Assembly: GCA_943736015.1 (NCBI GenBank)
Contig: OX031065.1
Coordinates: forward strand, 44,502,992-44,566,991
Length of the DNA: 64,000 bases
From: Tridacna crocea
Lineage: Eukaryota; Mollusca; Bivalvia; Cardiida; Cardiidae
Direction: 5' to 3'
In this document: positions 10,647-20,557 of the stretch, piece after piece
Layout of the letters: every line of letters begins with the position of its first letter
Numbering within the stretch: the first letter of the stretch is position 1
Made by a program: the position numbers and the translations under genes
The notes under the pieces: model-generated
Databases searched by the model: none
Seen by the model: the letters and a program-made list of their open reading frames with translations, nothing else
What the model was told of the DNA's origin: nothing

Positions 10647-11189
10647 CATCTTGGCGAGCCAAGGTTACGATCACTACGTGGATCCTACCTTGGCGGATTG
10701 AGCCCGATTTCGAGATTCCCGCGACACGCCCCCTATTGGATGCTGCTTATTATCTCCCTTTACATATTTCTTATAGCCAATGAAATGGCGTTTTACAAAC
10801 GGCTTACGGATACAATAATTCGACATGAAGCAATAGCCATAAACGTACTTCGACATTCCATGGTCAGGTGCTGGGATATAGCCTAAAACCTCTGATAATT
10901 GATTGGTCACATTGAAACTTTATGTAAATATTGTTCGTCTATGTTTTCTTCGGTTATAAATCATTACAGATCCTGCACACATCCACGGAGGTATTCATGT
11001 TTACCTTCTATTTTTATCGCGACCCTGTTCTATTTTTATCAAAGATGAAATGCTACGAGCGTTTTGATTTGATGCAATTAGAGCTAGCTGCAACCAATGA
11101 AAATGCGTATCATGTGATTGTTGAAATCAAGCTCAATCTGCCAAGGGTAGAGTAGCGTATTGGATCGTAACCTTTGGCTTGCGAAGTTG
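10647..11189 (+). mobile_element. MU-1 TIR element, full copy with 9-bp TSD
   Basis: A 543-bp element with ends CATCTTGGCGAGCCAAGG and, as reverse complement, CAACTTCGCAAGCCAAAGG. TTTTAAATG flanks it directly at 10638-10646 and 11190-11198. A 9-bp duplication fits Mutator-like elements; the assignment is inferred. There is no transposase. Confidence 0.8.
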
Positions 11190-11450
11190 TTTTAAATGGT
11201 ACGGTTTAAATTTAAATGTATTAGGGCACCTGCTTTGATATGTTGGCTTTTACTGTGCCTTTAAAGTACAATACTGAGTATTGCTACCCTCAGAAAGTAG
11301 GCCTCTAAAAATGATACGAGAAAAGGAGAAAATGCCGATTACGCTGGATTTTTCGTGGGGGTGTCTTCAGGCTTTGGTGCGTTATATAATGTTTCTTTAT
11401 CAAGAAATATTTCTTACGTGAAGTATTCATCTAGTAAACCGTATTGTCAT
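11190..11450 (+). other. Intronic DNA with PB-A-like scrap
   Basis: Mostly unique. A short PB-A-like scrap (AGAAAGTAGGCCTC, ACGAGAAAAGGAGAAAATGC) is visible near 11290-11345. Confidence 0.4.
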
Positions 11451-11709
11451 GCGGCCTGCTATATGCAAAAAAGAGCATTCGGACATTTGCGTAAAGTGCC
11501 GTCTCGGATCAGCCTGCGCAGTCCGCGCAGGCTAATGCGAGACGGCACTTTACGACTACAGTAGTTTTTGTGCTGCAGTAGCCTTGAGAAAAACAGAAAA
11601 TTACGAAAAAAAACCCGGGAGAGTACTGTCTCGGAAGTCCGCGCAGGCTCATCCGAGACGAGACTTTACGCAAATGTCCGAATGCCGCTTTTTCGCGTGT
11701 TGCAGGCTA
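11451..11709. mobile_element. GC-2 hairpin MITE (copy 1)
   Basis: Terminal inverted repeats GCCTGCTATATGCAAAAAAG and (reverse complement) GCCTGCAACACGCGAAAAAG are followed by GGACATTTGCGTAAAGT on both sides. Near 11512-11536 lies the palindromic GC core (CAGCCTGCGC, loop AGTCC, GCGCAGGCT) and a second, shorter GC stem follows near 11635. Confidence 0.85.
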
Positions 11710-11860
11710 ATTATATTCTGCCATTCTACGTTATTTCACCATTTTTTCTATCAATTACACAATACGGGGTCATCATACATGTATATAAAACCTGTATATA
11801 TGTATGTATGATTTGTTAGTCCTTACTCTTCTAAATAGGCTTTAAAATGAAAATTTCAAG

Positions 11861-12325
11861 TTAACCCTTTACCAAACGACAAAATTTTAGACTGGTCCAA
11901 ATTGAAAGCAATTGCAGACGACAAAATAAACGCGACTCAGAAAATTGAAACTTGACTTTAGAAGAATAGAAAGCATTGTGGGAAAAGGAGAAAATGCTGG
12001 TCACCAGCATTTTTCTCCTTTTCTCACAATGTTTTCAAAAGGCTTCACTTTCAGAGCCGTGGGTCCTGTGTGGCTCAGTGGTAAAGTGTAGGGCTCGTGA
12101 CCCGGAGGTCCCGGGTTCGAGGCCTTGCTGGCTCCATTGGGTTTTTTTCACAGCAGTGTCCTTGGGCAAGACACTTCAGAGCCTAGCCTAGTACTGGTGA
12201 AACCCAGGAAACATGAATATGTGAACTGTCGCCGTGGTATGACTGAAATACTGTTGAAAGCGGCGTAAAACACCATTCAAACATTCAGAGCCGTAAAAAC
12301 TAGGGATTGTTTGTGAAAGGGTCAA
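11861..12325 (+). mobile_element. PB-A MITE carrying a SINE1 insertion
   Basis: Starts TTAACCCTTTACCAAACGAC; hairpin around GGTCACC; the right end (TAGGGATTGTTTGTGAAAGG) is separated from the hairpin by a SINE. The right TTAA has mutated to TCAA. Confidence 0.85.
12061..12283 (+). mobile_element. SINE1, full copy with 11-bp TSD
   Basis: A tRNA-headed SINE with an A box at about 12071 (TGGCTCAGTGGTAAAG) and a B box at about 12113 (GGGTTCGAGGCC). The body carries CAGTGTCCTTGGGCAAGACA, GCCTAGTACTGGTGAAACCC and the 3' end GTTGAAAGCGGCGTAAAACA. TTCAGAGCCGT flanks it at 12050-12060 and 12284-12294, within a PB-A MITE. Confidence 0.9.
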
Positions 12326-12390
12326 TAGTAATGACATTGGTGTTGCTTTTTCCAAGTAATTTGTGGGGAGGGAGATATCTTCTAATTGGA

Positions 12391-13290
12391 CAGTGTAGAT
12401 CAAGATCAGACTGCACGTTCTTTGCAGTCTGATCTTGAGCTACACTGCCCAAAAAAGCTCCGTCAGTCACTGTCAGCAGATTGTGAGTTAGTATATGTGC
12501 TTTGAATAGCACGTTCTTTGCAGTCTGATCTTAATCTACACTGTCCGCAAAAGGTCCTTCAGTCGCACCCAGTAGTCTTTAAGCTACATGTAATTTATGT
12601 GCTTTGAATAGCACTTTCTGTGCAGTCTGATCTTGATCAACACTGTCCGCAAAAGGTCCTTCAGTCGCTCCCAGTAGTCTTTAAGCTAGTTTATGTGCTT
12701 TGAATAGCACTTTCTGTGCAGTCTGATCTTGATCTACAATGTCCGCAAAAGGCCCTTCAGTCGCTCCCAGTAGCCTGTGGGTTAGTATATGTGCTTTGAA
12801 TAGCACGTTCTTTGCAGTCTGATCTTGATCTACAATGTCCGGAAAAGGTCCTTCAGTCACTGTCAGCAGTCTGTAAGTTAGTATATGTGCTTTGAATAGC
12901 ATGTTCTTTGCAGTGTGATCTTGATCTACAATGTCTGCAAAAGGTCCTTCAGTTGCTCCAATAGCCTGTGAGTTAGTATATGTGCTTTGAATAGCACTTT
13001 CTTTTCAATCTGATCTTAATCTACACTGTCCGCAAAAGGCCCTCCAGTCACAACCAGTAGTCTGTGAGTTAGTATATGTGCTTTGAATGCATTATTTTTT
13101 TCTGTGCAGTCTGATCTTAATCTACACTGTCCGCAAAAGGTTTTTCAGTTGCGATCAGCAGCCTGTGAGTTAGTATATGAGCTTTGAATAGCACGATCCT
13201 TGCTGTCTGATCTTGATCTACACTGTCCGCAAAAGGTCTTTCGGTCGCTCCCAGTAGTCTGTAAGTTAGTATTTTGTGCTTTGAATAGCT
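12391..13290. repeat. ~96-bp satellite derived from a QH hairpin
   Basis: It begins with a full hairpin (GATCAAGATCAGACTGCACG and complement, 12398-12440). Nine to ten tandem units of ~96 bp follow, each with GTCCGCAAAAGGTCCTTCAG, AGTTAGTATATGTGCTTTG, AATAGCACGTTCTTTG and CAGTCTGATCTTGATCTAC. Each unit keeps only one hairpin arm plus flank, so the array grew from half of the element. Confidence 0.9.
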
Positions 13291-13605
13291 AATATATAGA
13301 TCTACACTAGTAATCTATTTCCGGTAGAATTTGAATAATCAATAAGATCAACAAATAGTGGAACAAAAGAAGAAATCGTAAAGCGTTGCATGTTAAAAAG
13401 GACTTATGTATTGAAAATCAGATTTTTCTATGTAATTTATATGTTCTGTATGTCTAAACATGTTTTTATTGTCTATTTAAAACCATACCGTCGAGTCTTT
13501 AAAACACGAACTTGTGAAGGAATTATGGAATTATATGTGTGAATTAGACTAAGTGTTTTTTACACGTTTAACTCTTCTCTTCGATATATATGTCACACTG
13601 TCGAC
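13291..13605 (+). other. Intronic DNA with no recognised element
   Basis: AT-rich, no repeat or ORF recognised. Confidence 0.4.
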
Positions 13606-13611
13606 CAGACA

Positions 13612-13688
13612 GTTCAGAAAACATTGTGAGAAAAAGGAGAAATTGCTCGTCACGAGCAATTTCTCCTTTTTTTCACAATATTTTCAGT
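13612..13688. mobile_element. PB-C type hairpin without ends
   Basis: GAAAACATTGTGAGAAAAAG.. GCTCGTCACGAGC .. with its complement. Neither TTAA end nor the usual flanks are seen, so this is a hairpin remnant. Confidence 0.65.
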
Positions 13689-14114
13689 TGTGTTTTTGAT
13701 GATTGTCCATATCTTTTTGGGACATTTCGAAAGTCGCTCGAAAGAAATTTATTCAATTGGATAATTGTTAACGTTGACTTACATATTTTAATACAGATCG
13801 TATTTAAAGATGCGAAGATAGGATTTGTCTGTATAAAGTTGACATCGAACAATGGGATATATGTCAGTGGAGATCAAATGTTTTAGATCAGCTTTAGTTG
13901 GTTTTTTTTTTCCTTCGGGCAGACGAGACTTTATAATTGTCGTCAGGACAGGGGAATTTGTAGTTTTCGTCTCTCCATTTGTGTACTCCAAATTTGTATG
14001 GATGTCAAGTGTTAGTTTTTTCTATGTGATTAAGTGATGGAAGATTTATTAAAGCGAATTTCTTAAATACATTTAAAAAACGATTCATTAAAAAGTTTAA
14101 AAATATATATTTCA

Positions 14115-14285
14115 CATCGATTGAGAAACAAGTTCTTACATCTTACAGTAATTTCTCTCGGTTCTGCTACGTGGGAACTACACCAGTACTTGCACCGAAT
14201 GTGTTGGCCATTTAAAAATCTCCAAGTTGACACCCGCTCCCGGGTATCAAACTCGGGACGTTTTGGTTATAAAGTTGACGTTCAT
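14115..14285 (-). mobile_element. SINE3, 5'-truncated copy
   Basis: Matches the fuller copy at 50330-50538: ATCGATTGAGAAACAAGTTC, GGGAACTACACCAGTACT, CACCCGCTCCCGGGTATC (B-box side on the minus strand). The tRNA A-box part is decayed or missing. Confidence 0.7.
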
Positions 14286-14357
14286 TTCAAAAGATTTGAA
14301 ATCGGATAGGAAGATACGTCAAGAACTAACACAGATGAAATAGAGCAATTCGTCGTT

Positions 14358-14430
14358 GTACTTCATAAACCTCGTAGCTACAGCTTGTTTCAAGCTGTAG
14401 TTACGAGGTTTTTGAAGTAAACCGACGTAT
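14358..14430. mobile_element. TAC-FB palindrome (copy 1)
   Basis: ACTTCATAAACCTCGTAGC... with its complement GTTACGAGGTTTTTGAAGT around CAGCTTGTTTCAAGCTG. Related copies lie at 26508, 41392 and 57899. Confidence 0.8.
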
Positions 14431-14570
14431 GTCTTTATTTGAGCAGTCATTTTGGAACAAGACAAGGCGGCACAGAACGTACAGTCTGATCTCGGCTCTA
14501 AACTACCTTTTTGTTGTGGACGATAATCTTTCTAGAACGTAAATCATACTCTGATTTGTGATGTGTTGAC

Positions 14571-14801
14571 TTAACCCGTTACCAGACGACATTATTTTAG
14601 ACTTGTCCAAATCAAAAACATTTGCAGACAACAAAATAAAAGTGACTGAAATTTTAAAAATTTGTTTTGTGAAGGGTAGAAAAACATTGTGGGAAAAGGA
14701 GAAAATGCTGGTTACCAGCATTTTCTCCTTTTCCCACAATGTTTTCAAAATGCTTCTTTTCCAGAGGCGTCAAAAGTAGGGATTGTGTGGTAATGAGTTC
14801 A
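14571..14801 (+). mobile_element. PB-A MITE
   Basis: TTAACCCGTTACCAGACGAC at the left, a perfect GGTTACC-centred hairpin, and GGGATTGTGTGGTAATGAG at the right. The right TTAA is altered to TTCAA. Confidence 0.85.
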
Positions 14802-14805
14802 ATGT

Positions 14806-15034
14806 AGGTGTCCTGCGTGGCTCAGAAGTAAAGTGTAGGACTTGTTCCTGGAGACCCTGTGTTTAAGTCTCACTAGATCCATTGGGTTTATGTTTGAAGT
14901 GCCCTTTGGCAAGACATATCAGAGCCCCAGCCTAGTACTGGTGAAACCCAGGAAATACAAATATAGGTGAGCTGTCGCCGTGACATGACTGAAGTAATGT
15001 TGAAAGCGGCGTAAAATGTCATTCATTCAACAAA
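14806..15034 (+). mobile_element. SINE1 copy
   Basis: A degraded tRNA head (GTGGCTCAGAAGTAAAGTG), then CCTTTGGCAAGACATATCAG, GCCTAGTACTGGTGAAACCC and GTTGAAAGCGGCGTAAAATG, ending in ATTCATTCAA. Confidence 0.85.
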
Positions 15035-15039
15035 TCAAT

Positions 15040-15372
15040 GGCCGAGCCCCGGTAGATCAGTCGGTAGCGTACAGGACCTGAGAAGGGGGGATGGGTTTCG
15101 TGAGTTCGATCCCCGGCTCGGCCAATTTCTGAGGATTGATGATAGTCATTGCGTCAAGGTTCACTCCTCTCTCGCTGCTGACCATTGTTTCGACGATGCG
15201 ATGGTTATGTGGGAAAGCAGTCAGTGGCTTGGAAAGAGTGTTGTGAGCAGTATTTGTAAAAAAGGCTCCAGGAAAGCATGGATTGGTGCACTGGCCGCCG
15301 CGATATAACTGTATTAATGTTGAAAATGTCGTGATCACTAACGATGTGAGATCCGTAATGCTTATAGACGGC
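15040..15372 (+). mobile_element. SINE2, full-length copy
   Basis: The tRNA-like head is GAGCCCCGGTAGATCAGTCG (A box) and GAGTTCGATCCCCGGCTCGG (B box, near 15100-15120), clearly different from SINE1. The body carries GAGGATTGATGATAGTCATT, GGGAAAGCAGTCAGTGGC and CTCCAGGAAAGCATGGATTG, and the 3' end GTTGAAAATGTCG. Second copy at 27463, fragments at 48637 and 61706. Confidence 0.85.
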
Positions 15373-15699
15373 ACGCCATACAATCAGTCAATCAATCCAT
15401 CAATCAATTAATGGTTTTAATGCCCCGTTCGTGTATACAAAGCGGTCTAAGAGCTTGAAGATAGATGGGTCAAGTTTGTTTTGATCGGATATCGATTTTA
15501 TTTACGTAAATATTGATCGGTATCGTAGCGATGATAGAGTGATAGTAGAAGTATCGATAATTAATACAGCGTTAAAAATGAAACTGTTTGTGAATGGATG
15601 TTAAAAACTCAATCAGGCTTGTTCGATAAGTTTCCTCACAATTACTTAGACTTTGCCGTCCAAACTTGGATAGATCAATGGTGTGTTTCAAGAAAATAT

Positions 15700-15790
15700 T
15701 AAATCTGAGCCTTTCGCTGGCAAAAGGGGGCTTAATGCATCTCTATGAAGTACTATACGAAGCAAGTCATCACATAACTAGGAATCCATA
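15700..15790. mobile_element. GC-1 MITE, left end only
   Basis: GCAAAAGGGGGCTTAATGCATCT is followed by AGCAAGTCATCACATAACTA as in complete GC-1 copies; the hairpin half is missing. Confidence 0.7.
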
Positions 15791-15797
15791 GAGTTTA

Positions 15798-17045
15798 TTA
15801 TACCCCCGCAAAACGCATTTTTCGGGGTTATACTGGAATCAGCCTGTCTGTCCGTGTGTCCGTCCGTCCGTGTGTTCACCTGTGTACAAAGTACCAGTTG
15901 ACTGTTTACACTCTAGCATCTACAATTATTAGCCAAACAGCACCAAACATGGACAAAACATATATGACTATGAGATCGTGGATGAATTTGATTATGGGTC
16001 TTATCGGGCTGGAACAACTGGAGTTATTTGCCCTTGAATTAGAAAAATTGCTATATTTGACTTTGTTTATACTCTAGCATTTACATTGATTAATCATTCT
16101 TCACCAAACTTGATCAAAATATATATGACCATTAGATCTCGAATTTGTTTGACTATTGGTCTAATTGGATTAGAGCAACTGGAGTTATTTGTTCTTGAAT
16201 TAGAAAAATTGCAATATTTGACTTTTTTACACTGTAGCATCTACAAATATAAAACCTATCAGCACCAAACTTGGTCAAAATATACATGATTATTACATCA
16301 TGCATGTGTTTGATTATGGATCTAATGGGACCCGAAGGACATGAGTTATTTGCCCTTGAATTAGAAAGTTCTTTAGAATAGTGCTTTAGTCAGAGCATAA
16401 CTTTGTCATCTCCAGTATGATTGACTTGAAACTTGGCATTTACGTTTATTGCAATAATACGGAGTGAAGTTTGAAAGGATCATAACTCTACCTCATACTG
16501 TCTATCAGTTATTACCCTATGATCCTCATTTTTACCACATTTTCTGCTCGTCTGCAATGTGACTTTGTCATCTCCAGCATGAACATCTTCAACTTTGGTA
16601 TCCATGACTGTTGAAAAATTACTGAGTGCAGTGCACAAGAACCATAACTCTTCCAATCACAAATTTTGAGTTATTCCCCTGATCACCTTCATTTTATAGC
16701 ATTTCTTGCTTGTCCGGAGCAAAACTTTTTCATCATAAGAAGGAATGACATGAAATCTGGTATGCTTATTTGTTGCAATATTTGAAAGTGCTGTTCACAA
16801 GAATTGTAACTCTACCTCATATTGTCTTAGACTTTTTTCCCTTTGAATGTCATTTTTACAGCACCTAGTGCTTGTCTGGAATATAACTTCTCAGAAGGAC
16901 TTCAAACATGGTATGCATGTTTGTTGCAATATTAACGAGTATGTTGCACGCGCAAGAACAATAACTGTACCTAGCTATCATCCGTGTGACTGTACAAAAT
17001 ACTACTAATTGTCTGTTTCTGTCAAAGACCTGGCGGGGGTATTAA
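15798..17045. mobile_element. Tandem-core element with TATACCCCCGC ends (copy 3)
   Basis: Starts TTATACCCCCGC followed by a hairpin-like CGCATTTTTCGGGGTTATA and a TCCGTGTGTCCGTCC stretch. The core has three clear ~165-bp units (TAGCATCTACA, GCACCAAACTTGGTC, GAGTTATTTGCCCTTGAATT) followed by more diverged ones. It ends GGCGGGGGTATTAA. It has the same design as the elements at 1464 and 7177 but unrelated end sequences. No ORF. Class is inferred. Confidence 0.7.
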
Positions 17046-17380
17046 GTCACATTCAGTGATAGCTCTAGTTTCATCAGCTTGTGGTTTATATGGGGAAATA
17101 TTTGCCGAGAAAGGGAAACGTATGCAAAAATAACGAATGCCGTACAATTTTTTTCCCCCCTTTAAAGATAACAAGATGTATATCAGGGGTGCTAAAATGT
17201 TAGTGTGATATCATATTTACAAGATAAACCTATACCGTCCAGTTTTGTACCAACACGTTTAGGTTTTTTATAATCGATCATTGATTGGAAAAAATGGCCA
17301 CACAGATCGATATTTGTCATCGATCTCCTTCACGATGAACCGGCTGATCCGGGTCGAACTTCTTCGATATGTATATTTGA
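17046..17380 (+). other. Intronic DNA with no recognised element
   Basis: Nothing recognised apart from poly-pyrimidine runs. Confidence 0.4.
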
Positions 17381-17625
17381 GCTAGGCTCTGTAAAAGGGT
17401 GCTAAATGCATCTGCAAAAAAGTATCGACCCAGGTCAGCCTGCGCAGTCCGCGCAGGCTGACCTGGGCCGATACTTTTTGCTATTGGTCAATTTTCTGCA
17501 TGGCCCAAGACCAGTTTACCTTATGATGTTCGACAAAATGGAAATTATTGATCTGTGACTTTACCATGATTTGCTTGGTAAAATGCATCACAGAGATGTA
17601 TTAAGTCCCCTTTTGTCAATCTATA
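17381..17625. mobile_element. GC-1 hairpin MITE
   Basis: The left end GGGTGCTAAATGCATCTGC is followed by the long hairpin AAGTATCGACCCAGGTCAGC to its complement with the CCTGCGCAGTCCGCGCAGG centre. The right end has GCTTGGTAAAATGCATCAC and TTAAGTCCCCTTTTGTCA. Confidence 0.85.
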
Positions 17626-17998
17626 ATCCTTATTTAGCCATATAAAGGTTATTTAAAAGTAAGGTGTTAAAATCCGGTGCAATGGTAAAGGCTCAAACAT
17701 CAAGGCTGACAGAGTACGTTTCCATGCCTGCCTGGAATTTTCGTCTGTAGACCACTGCTCTGCAAAAAGTCTTTCAAAATTTCTGACTGCTTTCCAACAT
17801 TAATGAAGTCGACCTAATGGCTAGCGTCAACAAAGGAATTAATCTTGTCGTGATGACTGTAATCTGTCCTTCGAAAGAATTTCGGCTGTGTTAGAATTTG
17901 TGGTAGCTTTATTTTGGTCGCGGTTATAAAAGGAATGCAAAAGCTGGATAAGGCTGGTTGTAGTCGTTAAGGGAGACTACTACGTGTACAACCAATAT
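17626..17998 (+). other. Intronic DNA with no recognised element
   Basis: Unique by eye; no ORF. Confidence 0.4.
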
Positions 17999-18125
17999 AT
18001 CGTTGATTGATTGGTTGGTTGGTTCGCTGATTGATTGGTTGGTTCGCTGATTGATTAATTGATTGGTTGATTGATTGATTGATTGACCAAATGGTCGATA
18101 GGTCAACCGATCAATCAATCGATTG
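17999..18125. repeat. TTGATTGG-type simple repeat
   Basis: Imperfect runs of GATTGATTGGTTGGTTCGCT and (TTGA)n. Confidence 0.9.
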
Positions 18126-18134
18126 GTGTTAAAC

Positions 18135-18310
18135 GTCGCTTACATCGGATCCCAACCTTATGATCATTCCAACTATCAAAGTATTGTTTATATAGAATGT
18201 CAAAGTATCGTTTAAACCGAATCTCAATGTATCGGCTATACCGAATTTCAACAGAATACCTTTTATATCGAATGCCAGAATATCTCTGATACCTAACATC
18301 AAAGTACCGT
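18135..18310. repeat. Short degenerate tandem repeat (~28 bp)
   Basis: Five to six diverged units of the form ACCGAATGTCAAAGTATCGT (for example near 18197, 18217, 18240, 18268). Confidence 0.6.
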
Positions 18311-18539
18311 TTAACCCATTACCAAACGACAATATTTTAGACTGGTCCAAGCTGAAAGCATTTGCAGACGACAAAATAAACGTGACTGAAAATTTGAAAT
18401 TTGTTTTGTGAAGGGTAGAAAACATTGTGGGAAAAGGAGAAAATGCTGATTACCAGCATTTTCTCCTTTTCCCACAGTGTTTTCTAAAGGCTTCTTTCTT
18501 AGGGGCGTCAAAAGTAGAGATTGTGTGGTAATGGGTTAA
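18311..18539 (+). mobile_element. PB-A MITE, intact ends
   Basis: TTAACCCATTACCAAACGAC to GATTGTGTGGTAATGGGTTAA. The ~70-bp hairpin carries an ATTACC centre (one mismatch against CTGGT..ACCAG) and one outer mismatch near 18478. Confidence 0.9.
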
Positions 18540-18914
18540 ACTGAATGTCACTGTACCCTTTCGACCACGTACCGAACTTAAATATGTCACCCGTGTTTTT
18601 CATACGTAAAGTGAATCAAGTTTTGTTTTCGTGTCCATTTACGTCTGGTCTCATTTTCTTTTTTATATTAATATATTCTATAGCTCTGTGCAAATAAACT
18701 CTCCCAAGCGATCCATTTTACCCAATTTCTAACCTTAGTAACAAAATGAGTTGGGACACCAAAAAAAGTATTTGACATTGTTACGGATTCATCATCGTTC
18801 TCGATGAACTAGTCATAGTCAGTTCAAACAAGAAAACTGTTTTCGGATATATATTAGTGTAAATGTGAACACTGCAAACATTCAATAATGAAGACGCTTT
18901 GGTATGTTGACCAG
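18540..18914 (+). other. Intron end upstream of exon c
   Basis: Unique DNA; the 3' splice site lies at its end (see exon c). Confidence 0.4.
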
Positions 18915-18995
18915 GTGGAGTTCCGGAAGTTACAGGAGCAGGTGAAGGACGTCAGTATGAATCTCAAGAATCGCTTCAGGACTTCGGCTTATCAG
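18915..18995 (+). CDS. Exon of an unidentified plus-strand gene (exon c)
   Basis: An 81-bp block, 27 whole codons, between GTTGACCAG and a good donor (TATCAG then GTAAGCC). It encodes VEFRKLQEQVKDVSMNLKNR followed by FRTSAYQ, a charged heptad-like stretch that could form a coiled coil. It enters and leaves in phase 0, which fits the phase-0 end of the exon at 8614-8639. The acceptor has a weak pyrimidine tract. A start 21 bp upstream (after AATGAAG, adding TLWYVDQ) is also in frame, so the 5' border is uncertain. Two MITEs flank the exon within about 400 bp. The protein family is not recognised; function unknown. Confidence 0.6.
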
Positions 18996-19028
18996 GTAAG
19001 CCTTACTAGTTTGTTTCTTTGTTAAACC

Positions 19029-19257
19029 TTAACCGTACAATCCGTGGTTTTTACGACCCTGAGATAGAAGCCTTTTGAAAACATTGTGGGAAAAGGAGAA
19101 AATGCTGGTAACCAGCATTTTCTCCTTTTCCCACAATGTTTTCTAGTCTACCCCCTACCCAAAGCAGCCTTCAATCTTGAGTTACATTAATTTTTGCTGT
19201 CTTGCAAATGCTGTCAATTTGGACAGGTCCAAGATTTTGCTGTTAGGTAAAGGGTCG
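19029..19257 (-). mobile_element. PB-A MITE, old copy with perfect hairpin
   Basis: The ends have drifted (TTAACCGTACAATCCGTGG at the left, TGTTAGGTAAAGGGTCGAA at the right), while the hairpin around GGTAACC is perfect over about 66 bp. Confidence 0.8.
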
Positions 19258-19447
19258 AACTCTTTACCAGATGAAGAAAATACATCCATGAGGGAACATT
19301 TGCAGCCAACAAATTGAATATAACTTGAATAATGGGGGTTTGTGTTTGACGAGGGTAGAAAATATATTTGGGGAAAGAAAGAAATGACTGCTATTTACCA
19401 GCGTGTTCTGCTTTTCCCAATATCGGGATTGTGTGGTAAAGGGTTAA
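19258..19447 (+). mobile_element. PB-A MITE, decayed
   Basis: CTCTTTACCAGATGA at the left, CGGGATTGTGTGGTAAAGGG and TTAA at the right; the hairpin is broken by mutation and deletion. Confidence 0.65.
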
Positions 19448-19600
19448 TGAGCCTTCACAGTTGATTGTCACCACTATAATCAATACAGCGAAAAATGGCA
19501 AAATGATGAATTCGGTTAAGAATATTTCATATGCAAGAAAAACAGCGAGAATGAAAAGTAACATATTGTAAACTAGCACTACAAAAACAGGATTTTTTTT

Positions 19601-19828
19601 TAAACTCCTTTCCAATCGACAAAATTTTAGACTGGTCCAAATTGAAAGAATTTGCAGACGACAAAATAAAAGCGACTAAAGAATTGAAAATTTTTTTAGG
19701 AAGGGAAGAAAACGTTATGGGAAAAGGAGAAAATGCTGGTTACCAGCATTTTCTCCTTTTCCCACAATGTTTTCAAAGGCTTCTTTCACATGGGTGTTAA
19801 AAGTCGGGATTGTGTGGTAACGGGTAAA
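19601..19828 (+). mobile_element. PB-A MITE
   Basis: CCAATCGACAAAATTTTAGA at the left, a nearly perfect GGTTACC hairpin, GGGATTGTGTGGTAACGGG at the right; both TTAA motifs are mutated. Confidence 0.8.
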
Positions 19829-19840
19829 CCAAACAGGATT

Positions 19841-20069
19841 ATTTAACCTTTACCAAATAGCAAAATTTTAGACATGTCCATAACAAATTGACTTGCAAGT
19901 CTACACCAATTCAAGTGTTTTTTTTTTTCAAATGATATCGTTAGTCCATGAATATACGGAAAAGAAGAAAGTGCTGGTTCCCAGGATTTTCTCTCCTTGC
20001 CTCACACTGTTTTCAAAAGCCGTCCTCATAAAAGTCGTTGAAAGTCATGCTATTGTGGTAAAGAGTGAA
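19841..20069 (+). mobile_element. PB-A MITE, decayed
   Basis: CCTTTACCAAATAGCAAAAT at the left and GCTATTGTGGTAAAGAGTGA at the right; hairpin eroded (GAAAGTGCTGGTTCCCAGGA). Confidence 0.65.
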
Positions 20070-20124
20070 TTGTTTTCTTGGGACAGAAAAATTTATACAA
20101 AGTGATATGTTACTGTTACTGGTT

Positions 20125-20368
20125 TGCAACACGCAAAAATGGACATTTCGACATTTGCGTAAAGCGTCGTCTCGGATCAGCCTGCGCAGTCCGCGCAGGC
20201 TGATCGGAGACGGCACTTTACGACAACATTAGATTTTGTTCTTTAGTAGACTTGGGCAAAAAAGACAAATACACAAATAACGGAAAGTGTCGTTTCGAAT
20301 TGGATCCGAGACGACACTTTACGCAAATATCCCAATACCCTTTTTCGCGTGTTGCAGGCCATTTATGG
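20125..20368. mobile_element. GC-2 hairpin MITE (copy 2)
   Basis: Ends GCAACACGCAAAAATGGACA and, as reverse complement, GCAACACGCGAAAAAGGG. The GC core (CAGCCTGCGC, AGTCC, GCGCAGGCTG) lies near 20179-20203, followed by the second stem. Confidence 0.85.
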
Positions 20369-20469
20369 AGTCGTTTCGCCCCGAAGCGGACGAGATATAT
20401 GAATTTGCAAAACGGACTAAAAATGAAATGATATTTCCCATGGAAAAAGATTGGAAAATGGGGGGTCGA

Positions 20470-20512
20470 GGATCAGACTGCACGTTCTAAGCAGTCTGAT
20501 CTTTATCTCTAC
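20470..20512. mobile_element. QH hairpin
   Basis: GGATCAGACTGCACG then TTCTAAGCAGTCTGATC, a short copy of the QH palindrome. Confidence 0.75.
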
Positions 20513-20557
20513 TATCAGTAGAAGCACATCGAACTATCCCATTTATCATAAAGGTTT

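Noticed and set aside
12061-12130. tRNA gene
   Set aside because: A and B boxes are present but stems are imperfect and the sequence continues into the SINE1 body with a target duplication; same reasoning for 15040, 27463, 50500 and 58250.
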